In this document: piece after piece, positions 62,780 through 64,000 of the stretch
Position numbering within the stretch: the first letter of the stretch is position 1
Layout: each line of letters begins with the position of its first letter
From: Clostridium amylolyticum
GTDB lineage: Bacteria > Bacillota > Clostridia > Clostridiales > Clostridiaceae
Assembly: GCF_900142075.1 (NCBI RefSeq)
Contig: NZ_FQZO01000004.1
Coordinates: forward strand, 124,001-188,000
Direction: 5' to 3'
DNA length: 64,000 nt
Position numbers and translations under genes: made by a program
Notes under the pieces: model-generated
Told to the model about the DNA's origin: nothing
The model's database searches: none
The model's input: only the letters and a program-made list of their open reading frames with translations

Positions 62780-64000
62780 ATGAAGAATCATGTGCATATA
62801 AGTAAAATAGTAGTAATTATCTTATTAAGCTTTATAACTTTTTCATTTATACCTATTTCAAGTAATCTAGATTCAGACAATTATCAAGGTCAAAAAAAGC
62901 TTAAATTTTCTTATGAAATCCTTTTCTCTGAAAATGATAATGCTAAGTTTAAAGCAAATGCAGGTAATATGGCAAAGCTTATTTTACAAGATATGAAAGT
63001 TTCTAAAGAGAATGGATTTTATCATGAAGGATTTTATATGTTCTTAATTGGAATTTGTATTGTTATGAGTATTTATAATTTTACTCTTTACAATAAGCGA
63101 GATAATGAGAAATCCCCTCTTTTACTAGGGATATTTTGTTTGCTCTTAATAATAAGGCTGCTAGTAACTGATAACGTTCTCATACTAAGATTTATTCCCT
63201 TTATCTCTTGGAAGATGCATACATTTTTATATTCCTGCTCATTTTTCACTTATATTCCCACATATATAATATACCTAGGTTTTTTATATCCTAAATTAAT
63301 TAATGAAAAAATTCTACTTATTACAAAACATTCCTTAATTTTTTATGTTTTATATTTAGCAATTACTCCTGTTAAATATCATTTTATAGTTTTTGTATTA
63401 TATCAATCTATCACTTTATTATTAATGATCCATGTTGTGACAAAACTTTTCAAAAAATGCTTTTATGATTTGAACTCATACTTATTAATTTTTTTATCTG
63501 CACTTACATTGCTTATAACAAACTCATACGAACTCTTAAGAAAATACGTTTTAAATAATAATTTTTTCATGGTAAATGTAGGATTTCTAATATTTTTATT
63601 GCTTCAAAGCTATCTTATTGCAAATAAATATGTGGACAGTTTCAATAATATAGAGAATTTATCAGAAAAGCTAAAACGCCATAATAAGTTAAAAGATGAA
63701 TTTTTACTGTACATTTCAAAAGAATTGAAGTCTCCTATGAATAGTATTATAGGTCTTACAGAATCCATAGTTTCCGATGAGAATAAATTAAGTTCAAATC
63801 AACTTCTAGATACTAAGCTTATAAATTACAGTGCTGTTCAACTTTCTAAGCTAGTAGATGATATTTTAGATTATTCTAAACTTAACAATACAGATATTGT
63901 TCTAGATAAGCATCCTGTAAATATAAAACAACTAGCAGACATGATATTTTTAATTGCTAAGGGATCATTAACTAATAAAAATCTCATACTTAAAAATGAT
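62780..64000 (+). CDS. Membrane-bound histidine-kinase-like protein lacking the phospho-acceptor His (3' end outside window)
   Basis: ATG 62780 follows GAGGTGG; the frame is open for 407 codons to the window edge. After an N-terminal hydrophobic segment and a short extracellular part (~35-105), about seven membrane segments follow (~110-285), as in MASE/7TM sensors. The dimerisation helix then reads 'KDEFLLYISKELKSPMNSII': the normal H-box has 'SHELRTPLN', so Lys314 stands where histidine should be. The ATPase domain lies beyond the window. It may be a pseudokinase or signal partner. Confidence 0.8.
   Translation, partial: MKNHVHISKIVVIILLSFITFSFIPISSNLDSDNYQGQKKLKFSYEILFSENDNAKFKANAGNMAKLILQDMKVSKENGFYHEGFYMFLIGICIVMSIYNFTLYNKRDNEKSPLLLGIFCLLLIIRLLVTDNVLILRFIPFISWKMHTFLYSCSFFTYIPTYIIYLGFLYPKLINEKILLITKHSLIFYVLYLAITPVKYHFIVFVLYQSITLLLMIHVVTKLFKKCFYDLNSYLLIFLSALTLLITNSYELLRKYVLNNNFFMVNVGFLIFLLLQSYLIANKYVDSFNNIENLSEKLKRHNKLKDEFLLYISKELKSPMNSIIGLTESIVSDENKLSSNQLLDTKLINYSAVQLSKLVDDILDYSKLNNTDIVLDKHPVNIKQLADMIFLIAKGSLTNKNLILKND

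Overview
The window is low-GC, AT-rich DNA with strong AGGAGG-type ribosome binding sites, short AT-rich intergenic regions and a gene set (SulP transporter, YesM/AraC-type two-component sugar system, EFR1 ferredoxin, DUF3798 transporter, T-box leader, RAYT transposase) that points to a Clostridium sensu stricto chromosome. I saw no rRNA, tRNA or CRISPR array.

Bases 1-19,600 form a defence or mobile island. It starts with the 3' part of an SF2 helicase, followed by an orphan gene and a two-gene module that may be toxin-antitoxin. Next comes a type I restriction-modification locus on the minus strand in the order hsdM, hsdS, RES-domain gene, SEC-C/zinc gene, (small plus-strand DUF3892 gene), hsdR, metallopeptidase. 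A plus-strand DnaG-like primase, a small zinc-ribbon protein and two adjacent HEPN-type genes on the minus strand complete it. The RES gene occupies the position that the guard anticodon nuclease prrC has in EcoprrI, which makes this locus the best candidate for an undescribed system.

Bases 19,600-25,000 are a degraded zone. It holds two fragments of mannose-1-phosphate guanylyltransferase genes, a NUDIX remnant joined to a conjugative-element-like small ORF, a degenerate ~20-bp repeat array, small membrane proteins, a lipoprotein metallopeptidase, an aminoglycoside-phosphotransferase-like kinase and a HAD phosphatase.

Bases 25,000-37,800 form a carbohydrate-use cluster: a cell-wall-anchored glycosidase-like protein, a sugar-binding lipoprotein, a YesM-type histidine kinase with an AraC-type regulator, a GH65 phosphorylase and two permeases. 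Two near-identical promoters, one before the binding protein and one before the permeases, share a conserved upstream box and probably respond to the AraC-type regulator. No ATP-binding subunit is present, so a shared ATPase elsewhere is likely needed.

Bases 38,000-47,200 carry a SulP transporter, a CPBP protease, a MazG-like pyrophosphohydrolase, a methionyl-tRNA synthetase-like gene with altered KMSKS loop behind a T-box leader, and a Tet(M)-like GTPase fused to a NYN RNase-like domain. Bases 47,000-53,700 are a patchwork of GNAT acetyltransferases, a flavin-binding protein, DUF6273, EFR1, PH-domain and DUF2628 genes, mixed with broken genes. Bases 53,700-59,000 encode a complete DUF3798-type ABC importer. 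The right end has a RAYT transposase flanked by inverted REP sequences, a chemotaxis receptor, and a partial sensor protein whose phospho-acceptor histidine is replaced by lysine.
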